Below, piece after piece: positions 17,830 to 27,305 of a stretch of DNA of 64,000 bases. A program made the translations under genes and the position numbers. The stretch is from NCBI RefSeq assembly GCF_030730925.1, contig NZ_JAVAMB010000016.1, forward strand, positions 1-64,000. Direction: 5' to 3'. Positions within the stretch are counted from its first letter, which is position 1, and each line of letters starts with the position of its first letter. The notes beneath the pieces were generated by a model, which was given only the letters and a program-made list of their open reading frames with translations, did not search any database and had not been told where the DNA came from. Source of the DNA: Flavobacterium sp. DG2-3 (GTDB taxonomy: Bacteria > Bacteroidota > Bacteroidia > Flavobacteriales > Flavobacteriaceae).

Positions 17830-18350
17830 AAATAATAGCTTTTGGAGGAAGTAACAGTAAACAGTCAATCAATAAACGTTTAGCAACTTACGCATCTAGT
17901 TTATTTGAAAATGCCGATGTTGAAGTTTTAGATCTTAATGATTATGCAATGCCGGTTTTTAGTGTAGATCTTGAAAAAGAAGTAGGTCAGCATGAAGTGG
18001 CTCAATCTTTTTTAAACAAATTAAAAGAAGCTGATATTTTAGTGGTTTCAATGGCAGAAAATAATGGAAATTATTCTGTTGCTTTCAAAAATGTTTTCGA
18101 CTGGAGTTCGAGAATCGAAAAAGATGTTTTCCAGCACAAGCCAATGTTGTTATTAGCAACTTCTCCAGGAGGAAGAGGCGGAGCATCAGTTTTAGGAATT
18201 GCTCAAAATCTGTTTCCTCGTTACGGAGCTGAAATAAAAGGAACTTTCTCATTACCAGCATTTGGCTCGAATTTTGATTCAGAACAAAATAAGATCTCTA
18301 ACGTTGAGTTAGATTCTGAATTGAGAAATATTATTAAATCAAATTTTTAA
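17826..18350 (+). CDS. NADPH-dependent FMN reductase-like flavoprotein
   Basis: A 174-residue flavodoxin-fold reductase. The phosphate-binding loop GGSNSKQSINKRLA (residues 7-20) is followed by SMAENNGNYSVAFKNVFDW (about 76-94) and SPGGRGGASVLG (about 115-126), all placed as in NADPH-dependent FMN/quinone or azo reductases (ArsH/ChrR-like group). The physiological acceptor is unknown. Its start overlaps the YihY gene by four bases, and the transglutaminase gene follows with no gap. Confidence 0.9.
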   Translation: MKIIAFGGSNSKQSINKRLATYASSLFENADVEVLDLNDYAMPVFSVDLEKEVGQHEVAQSFLNKLKEADILVVSMAENNGNYSVAFKNVFDWSSRIEKDVFQHKPMLLLATSPGGRGGASVLGIAQNLFPRYGAEIKGTFSLPAFGSNFDSEQNKISNVELDSELRNIIKSNF

Positions 18351-19328
18351 ATGCCACAAAAAAAGATTTCATTTTTACTTCTATTATTTCATTTTATTTC
18401 TTTCAACTTTACTTTTTCACAAAAGATAAATGAAGTTGATAAAATTGTTGCAAAATATCCGAAAAGCTTTAGCACTACCGAAAAATTAGCCGAAAGAATC
18501 GAAAAGGATTTTGACTCTGATGCTGAACGCGCGCGAGCTATTTACAGCTGGATTGCTTTCAATATAAAATACGATTATAATGCCTATTTGAATCCGCCAA
18601 GAGTGCAGGGATTTAGTTATTCTTCTGAAGCTGAAAAACAAAGAAAAATAAAACAGCTAAATGATAATCTTATTCAAAAAACTTTTAAATCGCAAAAAGG
18701 AGTTTGTGAAGGATTTACAGCTTTATATCAGAATTTGGCAGAATCGGTCGGTTTAAAATGTGAAATAATTCGCGGTGATTCAAAAACCAGTTTGCGAGAT
18801 ATCGGACGTAAAAACACTTCATCTAATCATGCTTGGAATACCGTTTTAATTGGAAGAAAATGGATTTTGGTTGATGTAACTTGGGGACAAGGTTACTACG
18901 ACAGCCGAAAAGGCCGTATGGTTAACGATTTTAATCCCGCGTATTTTGACACCGATCCAGATTATTTCTTTGCGAAACATTATCCAGATTCAGGAACTTT
19001 TCTAGGAGAAAGAATCAGTAAAAGTGATTTTTTAAACGGCCCTTTAATTTATAACAAAACAATCGAAAAGGATTATAGAATAAAAACTCCAAATTCAGGA
19101 ATAATTGAAGCTAAAAACGGAGATAAGATTACTGTCGAGATTAAAAATGTCTCAAAATCTAATCAGGTTTTTTATTTGAATAAAAAGAACCAGCCAGTTA
19201 AAGTTCTCAATCCAAAAGAGAAGCGAGGAGGCTTAGAGTTTCAAATTTTGATTGATAGCAATATTGGAGATTATGTCACTATTTTTATAGATACTGATAG
19301 TGTGGTTTCTTTTAAAATTGTTTCGTAG
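18351..19328 (+). CDS. exported transglutaminase-like protein
   Basis: A 325-residue protein with a signal peptide (to about 24, FTFSQ). The transglutaminase core is about residues 40-200. The likely triad is Cys in KGVCEGFTALYQN (about 123), His in SSNHAWNTVLIG (about 163) and Asp in WILVDVTWG (about 178). The rest is a beta-rich C-domain. Enzymes of this fold in bacteria are usually proteases or amidases rather than cross-linkers. The substrate is unknown. It begins on the base after the FMN reductase stop, so the three genes YihY, reductase and transglutaminase form one operon. Confidence 0.88.
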   Translation: MPQKKISFLLLLFHFISFNFTFSQKINEVDKIVAKYPKSFSTTEKLAERIEKDFDSDAERARAIYSWIAFNIKYDYNAYLNPPRVQGFSYSSEAEKQRKIKQLNDNLIQKTFKSQKGVCEGFTALYQNLAESVGLKCEIIRGDSKTSLRDIGRKNTSSNHAWNTVLIGRKWILVDVTWGQGYYDSRKGRMVNDFNPAYFDTDPDYFFAKHYPDSGTFLGERISKSDFLNGPLIYNKTIEKDYRIKTPNSGIIEAKNGDKITVEIKNVSKSNQVFYLNKKNQPVKVLNPKEKRGGLEFQILIDSNIGDYVTIFIDTDSVVSFKIVS

Positions 19329-19349
19329 TAAATTAAGAAAATCTACATT

Positions 19350-19379
19350 TTTGTCTTTTGCAAAATTGCCGTATCTTAG
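19350..19379 (+). promoter_or_regulatory. promoter of pncB
   Basis: TTTG at 19350-19353, 18 bases, then TATCTTAG at 19372-19379 (one mismatch to TAnnTTTG). The start site would be near 19385, 20 bases before the ATG. Confidence 0.65.
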
Positions 19380-19404
19380 CAGGAAATGAAAGAATTTGAA
19401 TGCT

Positions 19405-20580
19405 ATGGAAACTACTTTTTTGAAATCAATTTTAGACAATGATTTCTACAAATTTACGATGCAGCATGCTGTAATAAAACTTTTTCCAAAAGCAAAAGTC
19501 CGTTACGGATTTATAAATCGCGGTAAGCATATTTTTCCAGAAGGATTTGCGGCATTACTTCGCCATTCTGTTGACGCCATGGCAGATCTTCGTTTAACAA
19601 AAGAAGAAAAAAGTTACCTGGCACATTATTGCCCTTATTTAGATCCTACTTATTTAGATTTTCTGCAAGGATATCGTTTTGATCCTTCTGAAGTAGAAAT
19701 CAGCCAAGAAGGTTCAGAAATTACCGTTAAAGTTGAAGGATTCTGGTACAGAACTATTTTATGGGAAGTGCCTTTGATGGCTCTGATTTCGGAGCTGTTT
19801 TATAAAGCAAATCATTTAATTCGCTTGAATGATGAATCCATTAAAAATCTTACCAAAGAAAAAATAGAAAACTATAATAAGTTAGGAGTTTCAGTTTTAG
19901 AATTTGGTACTAGACGACGTCATTCTTATGAAGTGCATGATTTAATAAATGAAACTTTGAAAACATATGGCGGACAAAGTTTTATTGGTACAAGCAATGT
20001 ACATTTTGCGATGGTCAATAATAAACGTCCGTTAGGAACTCATGCCCATGAGTGGTTCATGTTTCATGCCGCACAATATGGCTTTAAAATGGCTAATTTG
20101 ATAAGTTTAGAACATTGGACGCAGGTTTATGGCGGAGATCTTGGAATTGCCTTAACAGATACTTATACTACCGAAATATTTTTCAATCAATTCGATAAAA
20201 AATATTCCAAACTTTTTGATGGGGTTCGCCACGATAGCGGAGATCCGATTGAATTTGCTCAAAAAGTAATTTCTCACTATACCAAAATGGGAATTGATCC
20301 AAAATCAAAAGCCATTGTATTTTCGGATTCGCTCAATTATGAAAAAGTAAAAACGATTGTAGATTTCTGTCACGATAAAATAAAAATGTCATTCGGAATC
20401 GGGACGAATTTCACAAATGATGTAGAGCTTCCAGCAATGAATATGGTGATCAAATTAACCGATACAAAACCCGATAATACACATTGGCAAGGAGTTGTAA
20501 AATTGTCTGACGAAAAAAATAAAAATACGGGAACGCCCGAAATGATTGCGCTGGCGAAAGAAGTGTTGGGAATCAAATAG
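19405..20580 (+). CDS. pncB: nicotinate phosphoribosyltransferase
   Basis: A 391-residue enzyme of the NAD salvage pathway that joins nicotinate to PRPP, with ATP, to give nicotinate mononucleotide. Family segments are the N-terminal LDNDFYKFTMQHAV (residues 9-22), EFGTRRRHSYEVHDL (about 166-180), GTSNVHFA, GTHAHEWFM (the His region that is phosphorylated in the family), DSGDPIEFAQ and FGIGTNFTNDV. I start at the ATG (METTF). A TTG three codons earlier is possible, but the promoter spacing fits the ATG. The length matches the bacterial type. Confidence 0.96.
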   Translation: METTFLKSILDNDFYKFTMQHAVIKLFPKAKVRYGFINRGKHIFPEGFAALLRHSVDAMADLRLTKEEKSYLAHYCPYLDPTYLDFLQGYRFDPSEVEISQEGSEITVKVEGFWYRTILWEVPLMALISELFYKANHLIRLNDESIKNLTKEKIENYNKLGVSVLEFGTRRRHSYEVHDLINETLKTYGGQSFIGTSNVHFAMVNNKRPLGTHAHEWFMFHAAQYGFKMANLISLEHWTQVYGGDLGIALTDTYTTEIFFNQFDKKYSKLFDGVRHDSGDPIEFAQKVISHYTKMGIDPKSKAIVFSDSLNYEKVKTIVDFCHDKIKMSFGIGTNFTNDVELPAMNMVIKLTDTKPDNTHWQGVVKLSDEKNKNTGTPEMIALAKEVLGIK

Positions 20581-20744
20581 ATTTGTTTTTGCTGAAAAAG
20601 CAATTTTCACGTGATTTTAGCACCCGTTTTATTTTAAAATCAATTTAAATACATTTTAAACTGTTATTATTCATAACAAAAAAGAAATACGCTTTTATTT
20701 TTTACCGATAAATGGTACATTAGCCAAAAATCCTAAATTCATTT

Positions 20745-22613
20745 ATGCTAGAGCAAAATCAATACAACGAAGATAATATTCGTTCACTCGATTGGAAGGA
20801 ACATATTCGTATGCGTCCGGGTATGTACATCGGGAAATTAGGGGACGGATCATCACCGGATGATGGTATTTATATTCTTTTAAAAGAGGTTATGGACAAC
20901 TGTATCGATGAATTCGTTATGGGTGCCGGAAAAACTATTGAAATAACCATAAAAGATAAGACGGTTTCGGTTCGTGATTACGGACGTGGAATTCCGTTAG
21001 GAAAAGTAGTCGACGTAGTTTCGAAAATGAATACCGGAGGAAAGTATGATTCCAAAGCTTTCCAGAAATCTGTAGGTTTGAACGGAGTCGGAACAAAAGC
21101 AGTAAATGCTTTATCGAATTATTTCCGTGTAGAATCAGTTCGTGATGAAAAACAAAAAGGGGCAGAGTTTTCTGCTGGAAATTTAGTTTTAGAAGAAGAT
21201 ATAATCGATACGACAAAACGTAAAGGAACAAAAGTAACTTTTACGCCGGACGAATCTATTTTCAAGAACTATAAATTCCGTTTAGAATATGTGATCAAAA
21301 TGGTCAAAAACTATTGTTATTTGAACAATGGTTTGACGATTATTTTTAATGGTGAAAAATACTATTCAGAAAACGGTCTTCGCGATTTATTAGAAGAAAC
21401 AATCAACGAAGAAGATTTAGAATATCCGATCATTCACTTGAAAGATCATGATATTGAAGTGGCGTTAACGCATAGTAAAACGCAGTACAGCGAAGAATAT
21501 CACTCTTTTGTAAACGGTCAGAATACCACACAGGGAGGAACGCACTTAGCTGCTTATCGTGAGGCAGTTGTAAAAACGATTCGTGAATTTTACAATAAAA
21601 ACTTCGAAGCATCAGACGTTCGTAAATCAATCGTGAGTGCGATTAGTATTAAAGTGATGGAACCTGTATTTGAGTCTCAGACCAAAACCAAATTGGGTTC
21701 TACCGACATGGGTTCAGATGACGGAACGCCACCAGTTTCTGTTCGTACTTTTGTAAACGATTTTATCAAAACCAAATTAGATAATTATTTACATAAAAAC
21801 CCGCCTACAGCCGAAGCTTTATTGCGTAAAATTCTTCAGGCAGAACGCGAAAGAAAAGAATTATCGGGAATTAGAAAATTGGCAACAGATCGTGCTAAAA
21901 AAGCCAATCTGCACAATAAAAAATTAAGAGACTGCCGCGCGCATCTTCCTGATACTAAAAACCCTAGAAACTTAGAAAGTACGCTTTTTATTACCGAGGG
22001 AGATTCGGCTTCTGGATCGATCACGAAGTCGCGCGACGTAAATACACAAGCCGTTTTCAGTTTGCGTGGTAAGCCTTTGAATTCATACGGAATGACAAAA
22101 AAAATTGTGTATGAAAACGAAGAATTCAATTTATTGCAGGCTGCACTTGATATCGAAGATGGTTTAGAAAAACTACGTTACAACAACATCGTAATCGCAA
22201 CCGATGCCGATGTCGACGGAATGCACATTCGTTTGCTGTTGATTACGTTCTTTTTGCAGTTTTTTCCAGAATTAATCAAAGAGGGGCATTTGTATATTCT
22301 TCAAACACCGCTTTTCAGGGTTCGAAATAAAAAAGAAACAATTTACTGCTATTCTGAAGAAGAAAGAAAAGACGCGATTGAAAAACTGAAACCAAAACCA
22401 GAAATCACACGATTTAAAGGTTTGGGAGAGATTTCGCCAGACGAGTTCAAAAATTTTATTGGAGACACAATTCGCCTTGATCCAGTTATGATGGATAAAC
22501 ATACGTCAATCGAGCAGTTGCTGTCTTTCTATATGGGGAAAAACACGCCAGACAGACAGGATTTTATTATCAATAATCTGAAGGTGGAGATTGATGAGCT
22601 TGAAGAGGCTTAA
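20745..22613 (+). CDS. parE: DNA topoisomerase IV subunit B
   Basis: A 622-residue type IIA topoisomerase ATPase subunit that decatenates chromosomes together with ParC. The GHKL ATPase motifs are MDNCIDEF (about 50), VRDYGRGIPLGK (about 71-82) and KSVGLNGVGTKAVNALS. The TOPRIM part has LFITEGDSASGSI (about 417) and DADVDGMHIRLLL. The protein ends with the short TOPRIM/C-terminal block of ParE without a GyrB-like insert. parC follows, but a nuclease gene lies between them. Confidence 0.95.
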   Translation: MLEQNQYNEDNIRSLDWKEHIRMRPGMYIGKLGDGSSPDDGIYILLKEVMDNCIDEFVMGAGKTIEITIKDKTVSVRDYGRGIPLGKVVDVVSKMNTGGKYDSKAFQKSVGLNGVGTKAVNALSNYFRVESVRDEKQKGAEFSAGNLVLEEDIIDTTKRKGTKVTFTPDESIFKNYKFRLEYVIKMVKNYCYLNNGLTIIFNGEKYYSENGLRDLLEETINEEDLEYPIIHLKDHDIEVALTHSKTQYSEEYHSFVNGQNTTQGGTHLAAYREAVVKTIREFYNKNFEASDVRKSIVSAISIKVMEPVFESQTKTKLGSTDMGSDDGTPPVSVRTFVNDFIKTKLDNYLHKNPPTAEALLRKILQAERERKELSGIRKLATDRAKKANLHNKKLRDCRAHLPDTKNPRNLESTLFITEGDSASGSITKSRDVNTQAVFSLRGKPLNSYGMTKKIVYENEEFNLLQAALDIEDGLEKLRYNNIVIATDADVDGMHIRLLLITFFLQFFPELIKEGHLYILQTPLFRVRNKKETIYCYSEEERKDAIEKLKPKPEITRFKGLGEISPDEFKNFIGDTIRLDPVMMDKHTSIEQLLSFYMGKNTPDRQDFIINNLKVEIDELEEA

Positions 22614-22633
22614 TATTTTAAATAAAATTAACA

Positions 22634-23695
22634 GTGTCAAACGATCTTCAAAATAAAGTTATTTTTCAACAAGTTGCCGAGTTATTGCAAAATGCCCGAC
22701 AACAGGTTTTGCGTACCGTAAATTCAACCATGACCATAACGTATTTTGAAATTGGAAGAATTATTGTTGAAGAAGAGCAGAATGGAAAAGATCGTGCTGA
22801 GTATGGAAAGCAATTGCTAAAAGGGCTTTCTCAGCAATTGACGAAAGAGTTTGGAAAAGGATTTTCTGTTGAAAATCTTGATCGGATGCGAAAGTTTTAT
22901 AAGATATACTCAATTTCGTCGACACTGTCTACGAAATTGAATAATTCAGTTCCACAAGAGCTTTCAATGGTTGCTGAACAACCGCTAAGATTTAATAAAA
23001 ATTTTAAGTTATCATGGTCACATTATACTTTTTTAATGCGAATTGATGATGATAATGAAAGACGTTTTTACAAAATAGAATCTGAAAAGCACAATTGGAG
23101 TGTTCGCGAATTGAAACGCCAGTACGATACAGCTCTCTATACAAGATTAGCTTTAAGTCGGGATAAAGAAGGTGTTTTAAAACTTTCAGAAAAAGGGCAA
23201 ATTATAGAAAAGCCAAAAGACATTATTAAAGATCCCTATATTCTTGAGTTTTTAGGATTGCCTGAATTGAATCAATATTCTGAATCAGAATTAGAAGAAG
23301 AAATCATCAACAAACTGGAGCATTTTCTATTAGAGCTAGGTCACGGTTTTACTTTTGTTGGCAGACAGCAAAGAATTACTTTTGATGATAAGCATTTTAG
23401 AATTGATTTAGTTTTTTACAACAGAATATTAAAATGTTTTGTTCTGATTGATCTGAAAATTGGAGAATTAAAGCATCAAGATTTAGGACAAATGCAAATG
23501 TATGTCAATTATTATGACAGAGAAATGCGTTTGGAGGACGAAAACAAAACGATTGGAATTGTTCTTTGTCAAAATAAAAGTGAAGCAGTAGTTCGATATA
23601 CTTTACCAGAAGATAATGAACAGATTTTTGCCAGTAAATATAAAACGGTTTTACCAAGTGAGTCTGATTTAAAAAGACTTATCGAAAACATATAA
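22634..23695 (+). CDS. DUF1016/YhcG-type PD-(D/E)XK nuclease
   Basis: A 353-residue protein with the two-domain build of the YhcG family. The N-terminal DUF1016 helical domain (about 1-150) has TYFEIGRIIVEEEQ and YGKQLLKGLSQQLTKEFGKG. The C-terminal nuclease domain (about 200-350) has HGFTFVGRQQRITFDDKHF, the acidic residue in FRIDLVFYN and the DLK of VLIDLKIGEL as the (D/E)XK half. The start codon appears to be GTG (22634), because no nearby in-frame ATG fits. Gaps of 20 bases after parE and 29 before parC place it in the same transcript. Family members are often found in defence islands or as genome housekeeping nucleases. Here no restriction or methylase gene is adjacent. Confidence 0.88.
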   Translation: MSNDLQNKVIFQQVAELLQNARQQVLRTVNSTMTITYFEIGRIIVEEEQNGKDRAEYGKQLLKGLSQQLTKEFGKGFSVENLDRMRKFYKIYSISSTLSTKLNNSVPQELSMVAEQPLRFNKNFKLSWSHYTFLMRIDDDNERRFYKIESEKHNWSVRELKRQYDTALYTRLALSRDKEGVLKLSEKGQIIEKPKDIIKDPYILEFLGLPELNQYSESELEEEIINKLEHFLLELGHGFTFVGRQQRITFDDKHFRIDLVFYNRILKCFVLIDLKIGELKHQDLGQMQMYVNYYDREMRLEDENKTIGIVLCQNKSEAVVRYTLPEDNEQIFASKYKTVLPSESDLKRLIENI

Positions 23696-23724
23696 CATCA
23701 AATTTATAATTTCGAATATAAATA

Positions 23725-26445
23725 ATGAAAGACGAAGAAGACGATAACATAATTCCAAACGACGACGAAAATAGTCAGGACGAAAACCAGCTTGATGACA
23801 ATCAAAATGGAGATGACGATGAGATTGTCGATGTAGATGCCAAACATTTTGAAGGACAGCATTTTTACGAAAATCAGGAAGAAGAAGGCGAAGATGTTAT
23901 AACCAAAGTAACCGGAATGTATAAAGACTGGTTCTTGGATTATGCTTCGTACGTAATTCTGGAACGTGCTGTACCTGCAATCGAGGACGGATTTAAACCG
24001 GTTCAGCGTCGTATTATGCACTCGCTTAAAGAACTAGACGATGGTCGTTACAATAAAGTTGCAAACGTTGTTGGACACACCATGCAGTATCACCCACACG
24101 GAGATGCGAGTATCGGTGATGCTATGGTGCAGATTGGTCAAAAAGATTTATTGATTGACTGCCAGGGAAACTGGGGAAATATATTAACAGGCGACGGTGC
24201 GGCAGCTTCGCGTTATATCGAGGCACGTTTATCTAAGTTTGCTCTGGAGGTTTTGTATTCTCCAAAAATTACTGATTGGGGAGTTTCGTATGACGGACGT
24301 CGCGCAGAACCAAACAATCTTCCGGTTAAATTTCCATTGCTTTTGGCACAGGGAGCAGAAGGTATTGCGGTTGGACTTTCGACGAAAGTTTTGCCTCATA
24401 ACTTCAACGAATTAATTGATGCTTCGATTAAAATCTTAAAAGGAAAACCGTTTACGCTTTATCCAGATTTTATGACAGCTGGTATTGCCGACGTTTCGAA
24501 TTATAATGATGGAATGCGTGGCGGACGTGTGCGTGTACGTGCTAAAATTTCGCAGTTAGACAAGAATACATTGGTGATTACGCAGATTCCGTTTTCTACC
24601 AATACTTCGACTTTGATTGACAGTATTTTGAAAGCCAATGAAAAAGGTAAAATCAAAATCAAGAAAATTGAAGATAATACTGCTGCTGATGTTGAAATTT
24701 TAATTCACCTTTTTCCAGGTGTTTCTCCTGATAAAACAATCGATGCACTTTTTGCTTTCACAGCTTGTGAAACTTCTGTAGCGCCTTTAGGATGTGTTAT
24801 TGAAGATAACAAACCGCTATTTATCGGAGTTTCTCAAATGTTGAAAATTTCAACAGAAAGAACAGTTGATTTACTGCGTCAGGAATTAGAAATTCAGTTA
24901 GAAGAATTAAAAAATAAATGGCATTTCTCTACTTTGGAGAAAATCTTCATTCGTGAAGAAATGTACATCGATTTCAAATTATACGGAGACAGAGAATCAT
25001 TATACAAATATTTGTATGACAGATTTGAGCCTTTCAAAAAATCATTCGTAAGAGAAATTACCGATGATGATTTGCAAAGATTGACTCAAATTCCAATGAT
25101 TCGTATCACTCGTTTTGACTCCGATAAAGCCGATGAATTGATTTCTAGGTTGGAAGAAGAAATGAAAGAGGTTGAATACAATTTGGAGCACCTTACGGAC
25201 TTTGCAATTGCTTATTTTACCAAATTAAAAGAGAAATACGGAAAAGGACGTCAGCGTCAGACCGAACTTCGCGTTTTCGATAACGTGGAAGCTACAAAAG
25301 TAGTTTTGCGAAATACAAAATTGTACGTAAACCGCGATGAAGGTTTCGTTGGAACGAGTTTAAAGAAAGACGAATATGTAGGAGATTGTTCTGATATTGA
25401 TGACGTAATTGTGTTTCTGCGTGATGGTACCATGATGATTACAAAAGTTGATGCCAAAACTTTTGTAGGTAAAGATATTATTCATGTCGCTGTATTTGAT
25501 AAGAATGATAAACGAACCATTTACAATATGATTTATCGTGATGGAAAATCGGGCCCATCTTACATCAAACGTTTCAATGTTACTGGAGTTACCAGAGATA
25601 AAGCGTATGATTTAACGAATGGTACTAAAGGTTCTCAAGTGGTTTATTTTTCACATAATCCAAACGGAGAAGCTGAGGTTGTAACAATATTGCTGCGTCA
25701 GATCGGAACTATTAAGAAATTAAAATTTGATATTGACTTTGCTGCTTTAGCAATTAAAGGTCGTGGTTCGAAAGGAAATTTGGTAACCAAATATCCGATC
25801 AAGAAAATCGAATTGAAAGAAAAAGGAATTTCCACTTTATTGCCAAGAAAAGTTTGGTTTGATGATACAGTAAAACGTCTAAATGTAGATGCAAGAGGAG
25901 AATTGTTAGGCGAATTTAAACCAAGCGATAAAATTTTGGTAATCAGTCAATCTGGAAAACTAAAAGTTATTATTCCAGAATTATCTACTCATTTTGAGGA
26001 AGATATGATTGTTTTGGAAAAATGGAAGCCAAAGAAACCAATTTCTGCCATTTATTATGATGGTGAAAAAGAACGTTATTTCTTAAAACGTTTTCTTGTA
26101 GAAAATGAAGGTAAGGAGGAAAGCTTTATTACAGACCATCCAAATTCTCAATTAGAGATTGTTTCTACAGATTATCGTCCGGTAGCGCAATTAGTTTTTG
26201 CAAAAGTAAAAGGAGTTCAAAAAGACGACCTTCATATAGATGTGGAGGACTTTATAGCCGTAAAAGGTTTTAAAGCTCTTGGAAATCAATTGACAACAGA
26301 GAAATTGAAACAAGTTAATTTATTAGATCCCCTTCCATACGAAGAACCTGTGGAAGAAGTTCCAGAAAAACCAGAACTATCAGAAGATGATTCGGTTGAA
26401 ACGGAGCTTGATGACGATGGACAAATAGGATTGGTTTTAGAATAA
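23725..26445 (+). CDS. parC: DNA topoisomerase IV subunit A
   Basis: A 906-residue DNA-cutting subunit that works with ParE. The catalytic tyrosine is in AAASRYIEARLS (about 163). The quinolone-binding region contains HPHGDASIGDAMV. The motif YASYVILERAVPAIEDGFKPVQRRI marks the family (quoted in part: LERAVPAIEDGFKPVQRR). The first 65 residues are a very acidic extension (Asp/Glu-rich), and the last 30 residues are again acidic. The C-terminal half is the beta-pinwheel, without a clear GyrA box, which favours topoisomerase IV over gyrase. A terminator follows. Confidence 0.94.
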   Translation: MKDEEDDNIIPNDDENSQDENQLDDNQNGDDDEIVDVDAKHFEGQHFYENQEEEGEDVITKVTGMYKDWFLDYASYVILERAVPAIEDGFKPVQRRIMHSLKELDDGRYNKVANVVGHTMQYHPHGDASIGDAMVQIGQKDLLIDCQGNWGNILTGDGAAASRYIEARLSKFALEVLYSPKITDWGVSYDGRRAEPNNLPVKFPLLLAQGAEGIAVGLSTKVLPHNFNELIDASIKILKGKPFTLYPDFMTAGIADVSNYNDGMRGGRVRVRAKISQLDKNTLVITQIPFSTNTSTLIDSILKANEKGKIKIKKIEDNTAADVEILIHLFPGVSPDKTIDALFAFTACETSVAPLGCVIEDNKPLFIGVSQMLKISTERTVDLLRQELEIQLEELKNKWHFSTLEKIFIREEMYIDFKLYGDRESLYKYLYDRFEPFKKSFVREITDDDLQRLTQIPMIRITRFDSDKADELISRLEEEMKEVEYNLEHLTDFAIAYFTKLKEKYGKGRQRQTELRVFDNVEATKVVLRNTKLYVNRDEGFVGTSLKKDEYVGDCSDIDDVIVFLRDGTMMITKVDAKTFVGKDIIHVAVFDKNDKRTIYNMIYRDGKSGPSYIKRFNVTGVTRDKAYDLTNGTKGSQVVYFSHNPNGEAEVVTILLRQIGTIKKLKFDIDFAALAIKGRGSKGNLVTKYPIKKIELKEKGISTLLPRKVWFDDTVKRLNVDARGELLGEFKPSDKILVISQSGKLKVIIPELSTHFEEDMIVLEKWKPKKPISAIYYDGEKERYFLKRFLVENEGKEESFITDHPNSQLEIVSTDYRPVAQLVFAKVKGVQKDDLHIDVEDFIAVKGFKALGNQLTTEKLKQVNLLDPLPYEEPVEEVPEKPELSEDDSVETELDDDGQIGLVLE

Positions 26446-26450
26446 AAATG

Positions 26451-26486
26451 AAAACCGCTGAAATTAGTTTTTCAGCGGTTTTTTTA
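26451..26486. terminator. bidirectional terminator after parC
   Basis: The stem AAAACCGCTGAAA/TTTCAGCGGTTTT has T runs on the plus strand and an A-rich opposite flank. It lies between the stops at 26445 (plus) and 26498 (minus). Confidence 0.92.
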
Positions 26487-26497
26487 TCTATAAAAAT

Positions 26498-27193
26498 TTA
26501 TTTCTCTGCAGAAATTATTTCTTCCTTAACCCATTTTACTTCATTATTTTCTATAATCACTTTAATGGTATCGCCATCTTGGACTTCACCAGAAATTATT
26601 TTTTTTGCCAAAGGTCTTCTTAAATGGCTTCGAATAATACTTTTAATAGGTCTTGCACCATACTTAGCATTGTAGCCATTTTCAGCAAGATAAAGTTTAG
26701 ATTCTACTGGAATTTCAACTTTTATATTGATATTCTTTAATAAATCAGTGAATTCTTTTTTAAGATGAATATCAAGTATCGCCAAAGCATTTTCCTTACT
26801 GATAGGCGCAAAAGGTACAATTTCTGTCAGTCGTCCTAAAAATTCAGGTCTAAAATAATTACCCATAATATCCATTAAAGAACTTGAATTCGGAATTTCA
26901 CCTTTACCAAAAGTTTGAATAATATGATCAGAACCGATATTTGAGGTAAAAAGAATAATGGCATTAGAAAAATCACCTTCCTTTCCTAATCTATCATGCA
27001 GCTTTCCTTCGTCCATAATTTGTAGAAAAACATCAAAAACAGAAGGATGTGCTTTTTCAATTTCGTCAAAGAGAACTATAGAGTAAGGCTTTTGTCGAAT
27101 TTTGTTTACTAATAATCCGCCTTCTTCATAGCCCACATATCCAGGAGGAGCACCGTAGAGTGGAATTATCTCTGCGACAGCTTTATGAAAAAC
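26498..27193 (-). pseudogene. 3' remnant of a Clp/TssH-type AAA+ ATPase gene
   Basis: The frame encodes about 231 residues after an in-frame stop at 27194-27196, with no ATG at its head. It begins inside an AAA+ module: GAPPGYVGYEEGG, Walker B SIVLFDEIEKAHP, sensor 1 FTSNIGS, the arginine-finger region FRPEFLGRLTEIVPF, sensor 2 YGARPIK, and the ClpB-C-terminal domain. The first ATPase domain, the middle domain and the Walker A motif of the second domain are missing, so it cannot be an active disaggregase. The stretch GKLHDRLGKEGDFSNA differs from ordinary ClpB and ClpC and reminds me of TssH/ClpV of Bacteroidota type VI systems. That part is inference. No other secretion gene is nearby. Confidence 0.85.
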
Positions 27194-27248
27194 TTAAAAA
27201 ATAGATCGTCGAATGTTTTTCCGTATCGAATGTTTGTAAATTAAATAA

Positions 27249-27283
27249 AAAACGCCGGAAACTGTCTGTTTTCGGCGTTTTTA
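27249..27283. terminator. terminator of the peroxidase gene
   Basis: The stem AAAACGCCGGAAA/TTTTCGGCGTTTT. On the minus strand it follows the stop at 27306 and runs into a T-rich stretch. Confidence 0.85.
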
Positions 27284-27305
27284 TCGTTTTGGATTTATTT
27301 TGGTT

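Noticed and set aside
22634..23695. A restriction-modification system between parE and parC
   Set aside because: There is one nuclease gene only, with no methyltransferase or specificity subunit on either side.
26498..27136. Reading the AAA+ remnant as a complete 212-residue gene
   Set aside because: It would begin with a GTG inside the conserved GYVGYEEGG motif and has no Walker A, so it is a remnant.
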